NCBI RefSeq assembly: GCF_024198175.1
Contig: NZ_JAJVKV010000005.1
Coordinates: forward strand, 372,001-436,000
Length of the DNA: 64,000 bases
Direction of reading: 5' to 3'
From: Pyxidicoccus xibeiensis
GTDB taxonomy: Bacteria; Myxococcota; Myxococcia; Myxococcales; Myxococcaceae
In this document: in pieces, positions 44,701-53,283 of the stretch
How positions within the stretch are numbered: position 1 is the first letter of the stretch
How the letters are laid out: every line of letters starts with the position of its first letter
The notes under the pieces: model-generated
Databases searched by the model: none
Told to the model about the DNA's origin: nothing
The model's input: the letters and a program-made list of their open reading frames with translations, nothing else
Program-made: the position numbers and the translations under genes

Positions 44701-45492
44701 CTTGGGAATCCGGTGCGTGGGCCAGGCGTGGAAGATGTCCTTCGTCTCCGGGTGCAGGGCGCGCGCGTACGTCCAGCGGTCCGCCAGCGCCAGCAGCGCG
44801 CGCACGGCCTGGAGCTCCGCGGCGTCGTCGCCGTGGGTGACGAGGCTGGAGCCGAAGGCGTCCTTGCCCTCGGGCGTGGACACCAGCACGGCGCGCAGCG
44901 CGGCCCAGCGGGCGCGCAGCGGCTCCGCCTGGGACTGCAGCTGCGCGGGCAGGCTGCCGGAGAACAGGCGCTCCAGGTCCATCAGCGTGAGGACGGACTC
45001 GGCGAGGCCGCGCTCCAGGTCGCCGGTGGCCAGCGCCTCCGGGAAGCCCAACTGCATGAGCAGCCGCATGCGCGCGTCCAGCGCGGGGAACTCGGCGAGC
45101 GACGGCCGCTCCGGGGCGCCCTTCTTGAAGACGCGGCGGGTGATGAACTCGCGCTTGAAGTCGAAGAGGGGCAGCTCGCCCTTCAGCTGGCCGGAGAGCC
45201 GCTCCAGCTCGGACTCCAGGCGGAAGAGCCTGCCGACGAAGCGCGACACGTGGCGGGCCACGCGGATGAGCAGGTCCGACTCGGCGGGGCCGGTGACGCT
45301 CTTGCCCCCGGACTTGCGGTACGCGTCGAAGGCCTGGAAGAGCTCGGGCTCGGCTTCAGCGAGCTGCGCGTCGAAGCGCTCCGTCAGCCGGTGCAGGCCG
45401 CGCGGGCGGTAGAGGTCCTCGAAGGTGAAGCCCGGCAGGCCCAGGTTCAGTGAGGAAGCGGAGTCGGAGGGCAGGTCGGTCAAGGCGCGCAT
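41713..45492 (-). CDS. Fused GltD/NfnB-like and NfnA/PyrK-like iron-sulfur flavoprotein
   Basis: This is a single 1259-residue protein. Residues 1-300 are helical and unrecognised. From about 310, Cys clusters (YCVLCHERSKDSC from C317, GCPLDERI, CPGTGHRICNDCMKAC) resemble the Fe-S domain of glutamate synthase small subunit/NfnB. From about 455 to 870 a two-dinucleotide flavoprotein follows, with VVGLGPAGYTL near 461 and VIGGGLTGIDTATEL near 636. From about 925 a ferredoxin-reductase-like domain appears (FAPGQFYRLQNF, ALVGGGLGNAVLFSIA). PyrK/NfnA-like cysteines (MQCMMKEICAQC near 1184, CYNQDQ near 1213) follow. It may move electrons between NAD(P)H and a low-potential acceptor. True bifurcation is unproven. 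Confidence 0.8.
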   Translation of the reverse strand: MRALTDLPSDSASSLNLGLPGFTFEDLYRPRGLHRLTERFDAQLAEAEPELFQAFDAYRKSGGKSVTGPAESDLLIRVARHVSRFVGRLFRLESELERLSGQLKGELPLFDFKREFITRRVFKKGAPERPSLAEFPALDARMRLLMQLGFPEALATGDLERGLAESVLTLMDLERLFSGSLPAQLQSQAEPLRARWAALRAVLVSTPEGKDAFGSSLVTHGDDAAELQAVRALLALADRWTYARALHPETKDIFHAWPTHRIPKPLVFDQLVQLHRPDPELPEVAEGHEHHLRHRDGFKLTDRRGTPRDVMNEVDYCVLCHERSKDSCSKGFPAKDPVAEGHSFKKNPLGIPLNGCPLDERISEAHLLKREGNSVAALAMVTLDNPMCPGTGHRICNDCMKACIFQKQEPVNIPLAETATLTDVLALPWGFEIYGLLTRWNPLNIRRPCALPYIGRNVMVVGLGPAGYTLSHYLLNEGFGVTGVDGLKIEPFPDDLVGRNGRALRPIRDWSALTNELDERVLEGFGGVSEYGITVRWDKNFLTLIHLTLARREGFRIYGGVRFGGTLTIEDAWQLGFDHIAIAAGAGRPTIIGMKNNLIRGIRKASDFLMALQLSGAFKKDSLANLQVQLPAIVIGGGLTGIDTATELMAYYPVQVEKTLSRHEKLVADLGEEAVLARLDAEERATYQTFLEHGRAVRAEREQAHAEGRNPDFIKLVRGWGGVSLVYRRGLTESPAYRLNHEEVTKALEEGIRFIERMSPVEALPDATGAVRALRFERMVTVDGKLKGSGQFFELPARTVCVAAGTSPNVTYEKEYPGTFKLDARGEYFQGHELVEDGEGFKLRSVDAKEDPAARVGFFTSYEKDGHLISFYGDNHPTYAGNVVKAMASAKDGHPEVARLYAKEVASLDFGDELAQARREEKRAAHFAKLDDAFNATVVAVNRLTPTIVEVVVRAPFAASHFAPGQFYRLQNFERNAPVVDGMRLTMEGLALTGAWVDKEKGLMGTIVLEMGSSSRLCAALTPGESVVLMGPTGAPTEIGHNETVALVGGGLGNAVLFSIARSLKAAGCRVVYFAGYRQKSDSFKQDEIEAGTDQIVWSVDSGDTIEPRRPQDSAFRGNVVQAMLAYAENRLGPAPVISLADVDRIIAIGSDRMMRAVAEARHGVLQPHLKPGHEAIGSINSPMQCMMKEICAQCLQRHVDPLTGKETWVFSCYNQDQRLDQVDFVNLNQRLRGNTVMEKVADVFLAQLLKKAPHLKRV

Positions 45493-45729
45493 GTCACTGA
45501 AGGTGTAGGAGGAGCCTGGAGGAACGGCTCCCAGGCGAGGCCTATTTCGCGGTGAGCCGCCCGGAATGCAAGCGGGCTCGTCACCGTCCGTGAAGGACGG
45601 CGATGGGAGCGATTGCCCCCGCTTCGCTTCTAACGCGCCGGGCCGACAGGGGCAGGGGGCCGGGAGTCAGGCCCGCTCCCACCTGGCGTGTTGTGGGTAC
45701 GCCCCCCACGGGGCTACGGTGCCCCGGCC

Positions 45730-46665
45730 ATGACGGAACGCGCCACCCGCCGCCACCCGGAGCCGCGCCTGGCCTCGAGTCCCGCCGCCTGCTACCTCTG
45801 CAGGGGAGGGAGGCTGCGGCTGCGGTTCCCGGCGCGCGGGGAGGGGACGCCGGAGGGCGCGGCCGCCTACAACTGCACCTCTTTCGGGCACCGCAGCCAC
45901 CCCCCCATCTGGGAGTGCCGGGACTGCGGGATGCTCTTCCAGTGGCCCATGCGCTCGGCGCAGGAGCTGCTGTCGGCCTACCAGGACGTGGAGGACCCCC
46001 TCTACGTGGCGGAGAAGGAGAACCGCTACCACACCTTCCGCAAGGTGGTGGAGGCGCTGGGGCCGGCGCGCGGGCGGACGCTGCTGGATGTGGGCGCCTA
46101 CTGCGGCTACTTCCTGGACGTGGCGCGCGAGGCCGGCTTCCGGCCGGAGGGGCTGGAGCTGTCGCGCTGGGCGGCGGGGCACGCGCGCTCGCTGGGCTTC
46201 ACGGTGCACGGGGTGCCGCTGGCGGAGCTGGCGGCGCGGGGCGCGCAGTACGACGTGGTGACGCTGTGGGACGTGGTGGAGCACTTCGCGGACCCCCGCG
46301 CCGAGCTGGAAGCGGTGTTCCGGCTGGTGCGCCCCGGGGGCCACGTCTACCTGTCCACCATCGATGCCAGCAGTCTCGTGGCGAGGCTGCTGGGCGGCCG
46401 GTGGCCGTGGCTGATGGACATGCACCTGTTCTACTTCGGCCGCGCCACCCTGGCGACGCTGCTGGAGGACGTCGGCTTTCGCGTCACGGACGCGCGGACG
46501 TACACGCACATCATCTCCGCGGACTACCTGCTGAGGAAGGTGGGCGCGAGCTTCACGCCGGCGGCGCCGGTGCTGGAGTGGGTGCGGCGCGCAGTCCCGA
46601 GCGCGTGGGCCATCCCGTTCAACCTGGGCGACAACATGCTCATGGCCGCGGCGCGGCCCTCCTGA
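45730..46665 (+). CDS. SAM methyltransferase with N-terminal zinc-finger-like cysteines
   Basis: This 311-residue protein has two Cys pairs near the start (ACYLCRGG and WECRDCGMLFQWP), a probable zinc knuckle. A class I methyltransferase domain follows with TLLDVGAYCGYFLDVA and VVTLWDVVEHFADPRAELEAVFRLVRPGG. This layout is common for sugar C- or O-methyltransferases in polysaccharide loci. The gene starts at ATG 45730 (MTERATRRHPEP), and the next membrane-protein gene begins 10 bp after its stop. A 237-bp upstream region holds alternative hairpins. Confidence 0.85.
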   Translation: MTERATRRHPEPRLASSPAACYLCRGGRLRLRFPARGEGTPEGAAAYNCTSFGHRSHPPIWECRDCGMLFQWPMRSAQELLSAYQDVEDPLYVAEKENRYHTFRKVVEALGPARGRTLLDVGAYCGYFLDVAREAGFRPEGLELSRWAAGHARSLGFTVHGVPLAELAARGAQYDVVTLWDVVEHFADPRAELEAVFRLVRPGGHVYLSTIDASSLVARLLGGRWPWLMDMHLFYFGRATLATLLEDVGFRVTDARTYTHIISADYLLRKVGASFTPAAPVLEWVRRAVPSAWAIPFNLGDNMLMAAARPS

Positions 46666-46675
46666 GCCCTTCCCT

Positions 46676-48571
46676 ATGTCTCCATTTCTGCGGCGGCTGC
46701 TCCACCCCCTGGTGCTGCTGGTGTTCTCGCTGCTCTCGGCGTTCCACACCTGGCCGCTGCTGAAGCGGCTGGAGGGGCACGTCGCGGGCGGGCGCGAAGA
46801 CGTGCTGATGAACTTGTGGCACCTCTGGTGGATGCGCCAGGCGGTGTGGGTGGAGCCGCAGAACCCCTTCTTCGCGCCGATGCTGCACTGGCCGCTGGGG
46901 GCGGAGCTGTACTGGCACACGCTGTCACCGGCAAAGACGCTGTGGGGCGTGGTGCTGCTGCCGTGGATGCCCGTGGAGATGGCCTACAACCTCGTGCTCT
47001 TCGGCACCTTCGTGCTGGCGGGGTACACGGCCTGGCTGCTCTTGCGCTACCTGCTGGAGCGCGCGGGCTTCGCGCCCGGGCTGGCCGTGGTGGCGGCGCT
47101 GGCGGGCGCGAGCGTGTTCGCCTTCTCGCGCTACCACCAGAGCCACGCGACGGCCCACCTCAACCTGTCCGCGCTGGAGGGCATCCCCCTCTACCTGTAC
47201 TTCTTCTTCCGCTGGCTGGACGAGGGCAGGCGCCGGTGGCTGGTGGCGCTGGGGCTGGCCGCGCTCTACACGATACTGAGTGACTACTACTACCTGCTCT
47301 ACATCGCGCTCTTCTCCTTCGTCTGGGTGGTGGCGGAGCGCTGGCGCCACGGGCCGCTGCTGTCGGTGGGGACGCTGAAGGACGCGGGCGTGCGGCGGGC
47401 GGGGCTGGCCGCGCTGGCGGCGGGGCTGGCCTGCGTGCCGGCGGTGCTGCCGCTGCTGCTGCACCTGTTCCCCGCGCCGCTGGGCATCCACCACGGGGAC
47501 TCCGACTACTTCACCGACCTGTACGCCTTCTTCCTGCCGGACGTGCTGTCCGGGTGGGTGGAGTCCATGCCGGACTGGGCCCAGCAGTTCGCCACGGGCG
47601 TGGTGAACGGGAAGATGTCGACCAACGCGGAGGAGGCGGGCTCCTTCCTGGGGTGGCTGACGCCGCTGCTGGCCGTGTTCGCGCTGTGGCGCGGCGTGCC
47701 GGACGGCCGGCGGTGGGCGTGGCTGGGGCTGGGCTTCGCGCTGCTGTCCATGGGCACGGTGCTCAACATCCACCTCTCGGACGCGCTCTCCCCGTCGCTG
47801 CTGCTGCTGGTGCTGACGTTGGTGGTGGGCTGGCACCCCGCGCTGCGCGCCCGCGCGTGGCACCGGGACGTGGTGGTGCTGCTGGGGCTGTGCACGCTGG
47901 TGGCGTCATTCTCCCCGCTGACGTCCTTCGAGGAGCCACTGCTGGTGCAGGTGCCGATGCCCTACGTGGTGTTCAAGCACGTGGTGCCGCTCTTCTCCCG
48001 CGGGGGCATGCCGGTGCGCTTCGCGCTGCTCACCACGCTGGCGCTGGGCGTCCTGGTGGCCTTCGCGGCCGCGCACCTGGGGCGGCTGGCGTCGTCGCGG
48101 CATGGTGCGTGGGCGGGCCTGGCCGCGGCGCTGGCGGTGACGCTGGTGCCCAACGTGGAGTACCTGGGCAAGCCCCTGGCCATGCCGGCGCTGCCGGAGC
48201 TGCCACCCGTGTTCGACGAGATTCGCGACGCGCCCATGCCCGCGGCCGTCTTCACCGACCACGTGCTGGGGCAGTGGGAGCAGCTCTACCACCGCAAGCC
48301 CATCTCCTTCGCGCGCCTGTCCCGGCTGCCGGTGCGCGAGGCGGAGCTGGTGCAGTCCCGCATCTTCCGCGCGCTGGAGGCGCTCCATGGCTCCGCGGGG
48401 CCGGTGACTCCCGGGGAGCGCGAGCAGATGCGGCGCTTCCTCAAGGACAACCACTACAAGTGGTTCGTCACGCACTATCACCACCCCGTGCGGCACCGCT
48501 TCGTGGTGGAGGAGCTGGGCGGCGTGCTGGCGCACAGCGACAGCTACGTCACCGTGTACCGCTTTCCGTGA
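46676..48571 (+). CDS. Polytopic GT-C-type membrane glycosyltransferase
   Basis: This 631-residue membrane protein has at least eleven hydrophobic segments. The periplasmic loop after the first helix contains GREDVLMNLWHLWWMRQAV, and HWPLGAELYWHTLSPAKTLWG follows. The acidic and His residues here are typical of YfhO/PMT-like GT-C enzymes. The C-terminal ~120 residues form a soluble domain (FDEIRDAPMPAAVFTDHVLG). The acceptor is unknown. It follows the methyltransferase by 10 bp. Its last 23 bp overlap the 3' end of the convergent GT2 gene. Confidence 0.75.
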   Translation: MSPFLRRLLHPLVLLVFSLLSAFHTWPLLKRLEGHVAGGREDVLMNLWHLWWMRQAVWVEPQNPFFAPMLHWPLGAELYWHTLSPAKTLWGVVLLPWMPVEMAYNLVLFGTFVLAGYTAWLLLRYLLERAGFAPGLAVVAALAGASVFAFSRYHQSHATAHLNLSALEGIPLYLYFFFRWLDEGRRRWLVALGLAALYTILSDYYYLLYIALFSFVWVVAERWRHGPLLSVGTLKDAGVRRAGLAALAAGLACVPAVLPLLLHLFPAPLGIHHGDSDYFTDLYAFFLPDVLSGWVESMPDWAQQFATGVVNGKMSTNAEEAGSFLGWLTPLLAVFALWRGVPDGRRWAWLGLGFALLSMGTVLNIHLSDALSPSLLLLVLTLVVGWHPALRARAWHRDVVVLLGLCTLVASFSPLTSFEEPLLVQVPMPYVVFKHVVPLFSRGGMPVRFALLTTLALGVLVAFAAAHLGRLASSRHGAWAGLAAALAVTLVPNVEYLGKPLAMPALPELPPVFDEIRDAPMPAAVFTDHVLGQWEQLYHRKPISFARLSRLPVREAELVQSRIFRALEALHGSAGPVTPGEREQMRRFLKDNHYKWFVTHYHHPVRHRFVVEELGGVLAHSDSYVTVYRFP

Positions 48572-49388
48572 CGCCGGTGGGGCCGGACTCCAGGCCCGCG
48601 CGCGGCTCGGGGGCGGGGAGGGATACCTGCTCCAGCCGCTTGCGCAGCTTCACCAGGCCCCAGAACATGCGCAGCCCATCCAGGCCGGGGACGACCTTGG
48701 AGCCGCCGAAGTCCTCCCAGTCGATAGGGACCTCGAGCGCGCGGGCGCCCTGGCGCTTGAGCAGCACCAGCAGCTCGATGTCGAGCAGCCAGCGCTCCTC
48801 CTGCAGCACGTCCAGCAGCGGGCGCAGCAGGGAGGCGCGGATGAGCTTCACGCCGCACTGCGTGTCGTAGAAGTGCAGGTGGAAGTTCGAGTCCGTCAGC
48901 GTGGCGAAGACGCGGCCCTGCAGGTGGCGGTGGAGGTTGCGCACCACGCGGCGGCCGGCCATGAGGATGCGCGAGCCGGCCACCACGTCCACGTCCTTCC
49001 CGGTGTCGCTGGTGGTCAGCGCGACGAGCCGGTGGAGCTCCTCCGCGCTGATGGCGCCGTCCGCGTCCAGGAAGGCCAGCCAGGTGGCCGCCGGGGAGGC
49101 GATGCGCCAGCCCAGCCGGATGGCGGAGCCCTTGCCCTGGTTGCGCGGCGCGGCCACGTAGGTGAAGCGGTGGGATGCGCCGGCCGCGGTGAGGCGGGCC
49201 TGGGCCTCGTCGACACACGCGCGCTGGAGCTCGGCGTGCTCGGGGGCGCTGCCGTCGTCCACCACGACGAACTCCACCGGGGGCGACGGGCGCTCGAGGA
49301 ACACGCGCGTCAGCTCCGCGACGAAGCGGGGCAGGCGCTGCCCCTCGTTGTAGGCGGGGATGGCCACGCTGATGAAGGGGGCTTCCAC
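48549..49388 (-). CDS. GT2 glycosyltransferase, dolichyl-phosphate glucosyltransferase-like
   Basis: This 279-residue GT-A enzyme begins EAPFISVAIPAYNEGQRLPRFV. VEFVVVDDGSAPE, APRNQGKGSAIRLGWR and WLAFLDADGAIS (DxD metal site) follow. DTQCGVKLIRASLL and WLLDIELLVLLKRQ are hallmarks of the ALG5-like group, which loads glucose onto polyprenyl phosphate. GTG 49388 is preferred because upstream in-frame sequence is Pro/Arg-rich and not family-like; no clear Shine-Dalgarno precedes it. It overlaps the convergent membrane glycosyltransferase by 23 bp. Confidence 0.85.
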   Translation of the reverse strand: MEAPFISVAIPAYNEGQRLPRFVAELTRVFLERPSPPVEFVVVDDGSAPEHAELQRACVDEAQARLTAAGASHRFTYVAAPRNQGKGSAIRLGWRIASPAATWLAFLDADGAISAEELHRLVALTTSDTGKDVDVVAGSRILMAGRRVVRNLHRHLQGRVFATLTDSNFHLHFYDTQCGVKLIRASLLRPLLDVLQEERWLLDIELLVLLKRQGARALEVPIDWEDFGGSKVVPGLDGLRMFWGLVKLRKRLEQVSLPAPEPRAGLESGPTGVTESGTR

Positions 49389-49574
49389 GCGGCCGGTTTG
49401 ACCACGGGGCCGCCGGGTCGTCAATGCAACGACACCGGGGCCGCGGGCGCCTGGCGGAGGTGGCCCCGGGCGCTGGAGGGGCGCGCCTCCAGCGGCGCTC
49501 GCGCGGGGCTTCTGTCGACGGGTCCGCACGAAGATGGAGTCAGGGGCTGACGGGCCCTCGGACGCCCCGCCGCC

Positions 49575-50045
49575 TCAAGGCTCCTCCTCTACGACACAGC
49601 GGTTGCCGTCCAGCACCACGGTGGGTGGGGCGTCGACGTCGCAGGTCCCGAGCAGCTTACAGGCCTTGTTGACGCGCCGGGCCTGTCGCTCGAGGTCGGC
49701 GCGCCGGGCATTCAGGGCGGTGACGTCGGTCGCGGGGCCGCAGTACGGCGCGAAGCTGGAAGGGCCTCCGCAGGGCTTGGCACCCAGCGCCGCCACCTGA
49801 CAGTCCTCCACCCGCTGGCACCCCTCCGCCACGATGAGCGCGTTCACTTCCGCGCTGAGCCGCGCGAGCGCCTCCTGCTCCTCGGTACATGAGGCAAGGG
49901 GGGCGTCACCCGGGGCAGGGACTTCCCCGGCACATGCGGCCTGGGTGCCGTCGGTGCATGGGGCCTCGGTCTCATCGGCACACCCGCCGCCCAGGAGGCC
50001 GCCCAGGGCCCAGAGTGCAACCAGGACACTTCGTCGAATGGTCAT
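49575..50045 (-). CDS. Cysteine-containing secreted lipoprotein, unknown function
   Basis: This 156-residue protein begins MTIRRSVLVALWALGGLLGG and its lipobox is GGGC. The mature part is acidic and has ten further cysteines (for example EAPCTDGTQAACAG, CQRVEDCQVAALG and KPCGGPS), suggesting disulfides. A helical stretch, ALNARRADLERQARRVNKACK, lies near the end. Similar Cys-rich lipoproteins are common in myxobacteria, but I do not recognise the family. ATG 50045 is preferred over GTG 50057, which would put charged residues ahead of the signal. Confidence 0.7.
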   Translation of the reverse strand: MTIRRSVLVALWALGGLLGGGCADETEAPCTDGTQAACAGEVPAPGDAPLASCTEEQEALARLSAEVNALIVAEGCQRVEDCQVAALGAKPCGGPSSFAPYCGPATDVTALNARRADLERQARRVNKACKLLGTCDVDAPPTVVLDGNRCVVEEEP

Positions 50046-50225
50046 GGTGGGCTTCACGGTAGCAATCCGCGCGCCACTGCAGCGCGCGGGGCCTGGTGGG
50101 TCGGCGCTCCTCTGGAGGCCGTGTCCGGCCGGGCCGGCGCACTCGGGCGCATGGGGCGCCGTCCGCGTCGAGCACCTCGAAATTCTGAGGCCTGCTCGCC
50201 CTCGCTGCAGCAGGCGTGCGGCGTG

Positions 50226-51020
50226 CTACCGCTTCTTCGGACGGCGTGGGCGCTTCGAGTCTCGCTCACGTGAGGGCGCGCCCGCCTGGGCCGGTGCGGC
50301 GCCCGTGTTGCCACGCTTCTGGGGCCCCGGCGTGGGTTGCGACTTCGAGGCGCCTGTCCTCTTCGAGGGGCGGGGGCTGGGCAGCACGGACGCGGTGCTC
50401 GCCCGCGTGGAGGGCTCGGCGTTCGCAGTCGCGCCACCGGCCGGAGCGGGCTTTGCCGTGGGGGCCGGCGCCGCGCGCTGCGAGGGCTGCTCGATGGGCG
50501 CGGGCCTGGGGGCGGTCTTCGCGGCAGGGGGCTCCTTCGCGGCCGGTGCCCGCTCCAGCGTCGGAGCCTTCACCGCGGGCGGTGCCACCGCGGGCACGGG
50601 CTCGCGGTCATCCGCGGGCGCCGCGCCACCATCGCGCGCGCGCAGCTCCGCCACCTCGCGGCGCAGCCGGAGCACCTCGGCGGACAGCTGCGCGTACGAG
50701 TCCCGCACGTGCCCGTTGAACACCCGCTGCCGCCCGAGCGTCTCGTTGATGAACACCTGGCACGACTTGCGGAAGGCCCACTTGGCCACCAGCACCAGCT
50801 GGCCCATGCCGCCCCGGTGCGTGTGCAGCGGCAGCGCGCGCGTGGCGTCCGCGTTCTCCTCCAGCGCGTGCAGGTTGAACGTCAGCGGCTCCACCCGGGG
50901 CTCCACGCCCTCGGCGGGGACCTCCACTGCCTCCGACGCGGGGAGGCCTCGCGTCCGCAGGCGCTCCTCGATGCGCGAGATGAGCTCCCGCGCGGGGATG
51001 TCCCGTCCCAGCAGCTTCAT
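50226..51020 (-). CDS. Glycosyltransferase-associated protein with disordered tail
   Basis: This 264-residue protein has two parts. Residues 1-135 are conserved-looking: LPLHTHRGGMGQLVLVAKWAFRK and INETLGRQRVFNGHVRDSYAQL, ending in a coiled coil (LSAEVLRLRREVAEL). This block often accompanies myxobacterial glycosyltransferases and methyltransferases as a helper or N-terminal extension. Residues 136-264 are Pro/Ala/Lys/Arg-rich and probably disordered. ATG 51020 overlaps the stop of the GT4-GT4 gene by 4 bp, so a role with that enzyme is likely. The function is unknown. Confidence 0.7.
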   Translation of the reverse strand: MKLLGRDIPARELISRIEERLRTRGLPASEAVEVPAEGVEPRVEPLTFNLHALEENADATRALPLHTHRGGMGQLVLVAKWAFRKSCQVFINETLGRQRVFNGHVRDSYAQLSAEVLRLRREVAELRARDGGAAPADDREPVPAVAPPAVKAPTLERAPAAKEPPAAKTAPRPAPIEQPSQRAAPAPTAKPAPAGGATANAEPSTRASTASVLPSPRPSKRTGASKSQPTPGPQKRGNTGAAPAQAGAPSRERDSKRPRRPKKR

Positions 51021-53254
51021 TGGCGATTCTCCTGGAGGATGCGTTCCATCTCTTCGCGATAGGCCGCCACCACCTGCGGCCAGCCCTGCTTCTTCACGTA
51101 CTCCAGGCCCCGCTTCCCCAGGGGCCCGCGCTCGTCACCCACCTCGCGCAGGCCCTGGATGAACGAGTCCAGGTCCGTGTACGTCCGGCCCGCCCCGCTG
51201 CGCTCCACCTGGCCCACCAGCACGTCCGAGCGCCCGTTCACCAGCACCGGCGTGCCCTGCGCGAAGGACTCCAGCGTCAGCAGCGACAGGCTCTCGTAGC
51301 GGGAGGGCACCACCACCGCCAGCGCTCCGGCCAGGGCGTCGTGCTTGTCCTGCTCGTCGATGCGGCCCAGGTAGCGCACGCCCTCGCCGGACAGCTCCAT
51401 GTTCGTGTCGCCCGCCAGCACCAGGTCCGGCGCATCCGCGTACCGTGCCTTCAGCGCCTGGTGGTACTCGAGCAGCTCGCCCACGCCCTTGCCCGGCTCC
51501 TGCCGCCCCACGTAGAGCAGGTAGTGCCCGCGGATGCCGTGCTTCTCCCGGAAGCGGGCGCCCTCCGCCTTCGGCCGGTCCACCCCCACGCCCACCACCC
51601 GCGTGCGCGCATGGCGCGGGAAGTACTTCTCGATGATGGTCAGCTCCTCCGGCGTGAGGCAGAGCAGCGCGCGCGGCCGCTCGAAGACGTCCGTGTACAC
51701 GCCGAACTTGATGGGCGCCTCGTCGTGCGTGGTGGGCACCAGCAGGGCCCGGTCCGCCACCAGCGGCAGGCCCCACACCGTGGGCGCGTACAGGTACGTG
51801 AAGAACAGGTAGCCGTCGTACGCGTCGCGCGCGGTGGCCAGGTGGTGCAGCAGCCCCGGGCTCATCGGGCCCTGCTCCGCCACCCACTGCTCCTCGCGCA
51901 GCCTCTCGTTGTTCCGGTCGAACACCTGCCGCGACAGCCGGTTGAAGCCCCGGATGTTGCGCACCCGCGTCGACGGGAAGCGCAGCACCTTGACGCCGTC
52001 CACCTCGTCCGGCCCCGGCGGGAAGACGTTCTCCCACGACAGGTGGTTCTTCGCGCACGTCGTCAGCACCGTGATGTCCCAGTGCGGCGTCAGGTGCTCG
52101 GCCACCTGCGCGGCCAGCTTCTCCGCGCCGCCCGTCACCTCGCCGTAGCGCTGCACCACCAGCCCCACGCGCGGGCGCTTCGGCGCCTTGCGCGGGCGCG
52201 GGGCAGGGCGGGGCAGCAGCCCCTCCAGCGCGCGGGAGAGGGCGAGCTGCGCGGACGCCGCCGAGAAGTGCTCCAGCCGGCGCCGCTGGCCCGCGAGGAC
52301 GGGCTCGCGCAGCGACAGGTCCTCGCTCAGGTCCACCGCCAGCTCGGCGAGGAAGGCGAAGCGCTTCTGGTCGAAGGCCACCCCCGCGCCCCCGAGCGTC
52401 TCCGGCACCGCCGCCGCGCCGTAGGCCAGCACCGGCACCTCGGCGGCCATGGCCTCGATGAGCGGGACGCCGAAGCCCTCGTGCTCGCTCATGGAAACGA
52501 AGACGGACGCGGAGCGGTACGCGGCCACCAGCTCCGCGTGGCTCAGCCGCCCCAGGAAGTGCACGCCGCGCAGGCCCTTCGCCTCGCGCTTCAGCGCGCG
52601 GAAGTAGCGGCTCCCCGGCTCGTAGCCGCCCACCATCAGCAGGCGCGCCTGGGGCCGCAGCCTCAGCACCTCACGGTGCAGGGTGAGGAGGTCCTCGAAG
52701 CGCTTGTGCGGCATCACCCGGCTGACGCCCAGCAGCACCGGGCCCGGGCCGGACAGGCGCTCCAGCAGCTTCGCGTCCGCGCTGGCGTGGCTGAAGCGCT
52801 CCGGCTCGATGAAGAGGGGCACCGTGTGGACGTTGCCGTAGCCCGCGGCGCGCAGCTCCGCCGCGTTGAAGTCCGACACGCCGATGGCCACGTCCGCGAA
52901 GGGCGCCATGGCGGCCAGCTGCGCCCGGCCCGCCACCAGCGCGTCCGCCAGCGGCAGGCCCGTGTAGAAGCGCGCGGGGCTGATGTTGTGGAAGACGACC
53001 CCACGACGGCAGGGCAGGTGCATCAGCCGGCTGCTCAGGGGCGACGCGATGCCATGGTGGTAGAGGACCAGGTCCCCGGGCTCCGGCCGCAGCGCGGAGG
53101 CCGGGCTGGCCAGTCCCTCCAGGCCCGCGCCCACCTCGTCCGCGTACAGCGCGCCCGCGTGGCCCATGCGGCGCAGCAGGAGCTGGAGGTGCAGCGCGGC
53201 CTGCCCGGTGGCGTCGCCGGGGACAAAGCTCGGTATCAGCTGGTGGATCGCCAT
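51017..53254 (-). CDS. Tandem GT4-GT4 bifunctional glycosyltransferase
   Basis: This 745-residue soluble protein contains two GT-B units. The first (about 1-340) has FYTGLPLADALVAGR, LLGVSRVMPHKRFEDLL and SMSEHEGFGVPLIEAMA. The second (about 360-745) starts GLVVQRYGEVTGGAEKLAAQ and has LLYVGRQEPGKGVGELLEYH and VVPSRYESLSLLTLESFAQG. Each EX7E-type glycine/acidic segment is present, so both halves may be active, adding two sugars in sequence. A basic Pro-rich linker joins them. ATG 53254 (MAIHQLIPSFVPGD) is preferred to GTG 53272. It is divergent from the next GT4 with only 29 bp between starts. Confidence 0.88.
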   Translation of the reverse strand: MAIHQLIPSFVPGDATGQAALHLQLLLRRMGHAGALYADEVGAGLEGLASPASALRPEPGDLVLYHHGIASPLSSRLMHLPCRRGVVFHNISPARFYTGLPLADALVAGRAQLAAMAPFADVAIGVSDFNAAELRAAGYGNVHTVPLFIEPERFSHASADAKLLERLSGPGPVLLGVSRVMPHKRFEDLLTLHREVLRLRPQARLLMVGGYEPGSRYFRALKREAKGLRGVHFLGRLSHAELVAAYRSASVFVSMSEHEGFGVPLIEAMAAEVPVLAYGAAAVPETLGGAGVAFDQKRFAFLAELAVDLSEDLSLREPVLAGQRRRLEHFSAASAQLALSRALEGLLPRPAPRPRKAPKRPRVGLVVQRYGEVTGGAEKLAAQVAEHLTPHWDITVLTTCAKNHLSWENVFPPGPDEVDGVKVLRFPSTRVRNIRGFNRLSRQVFDRNNERLREEQWVAEQGPMSPGLLHHLATARDAYDGYLFFTYLYAPTVWGLPLVADRALLVPTTHDEAPIKFGVYTDVFERPRALLCLTPEELTIIEKYFPRHARTRVVGVGVDRPKAEGARFREKHGIRGHYLLYVGRQEPGKGVGELLEYHQALKARYADAPDLVLAGDTNMELSGEGVRYLGRIDEQDKHDALAGALAVVVPSRYESLSLLTLESFAQGTPVLVNGRSDVLVGQVERSGAGRTYTDLDSFIQGLREVGDERGPLGKRGLEYVKKQGWPQVVAAYREEMERILQENRQ

Positions 53255-53283
53255 GCGGGCCCTGCCTATCACACGACCGTGCT

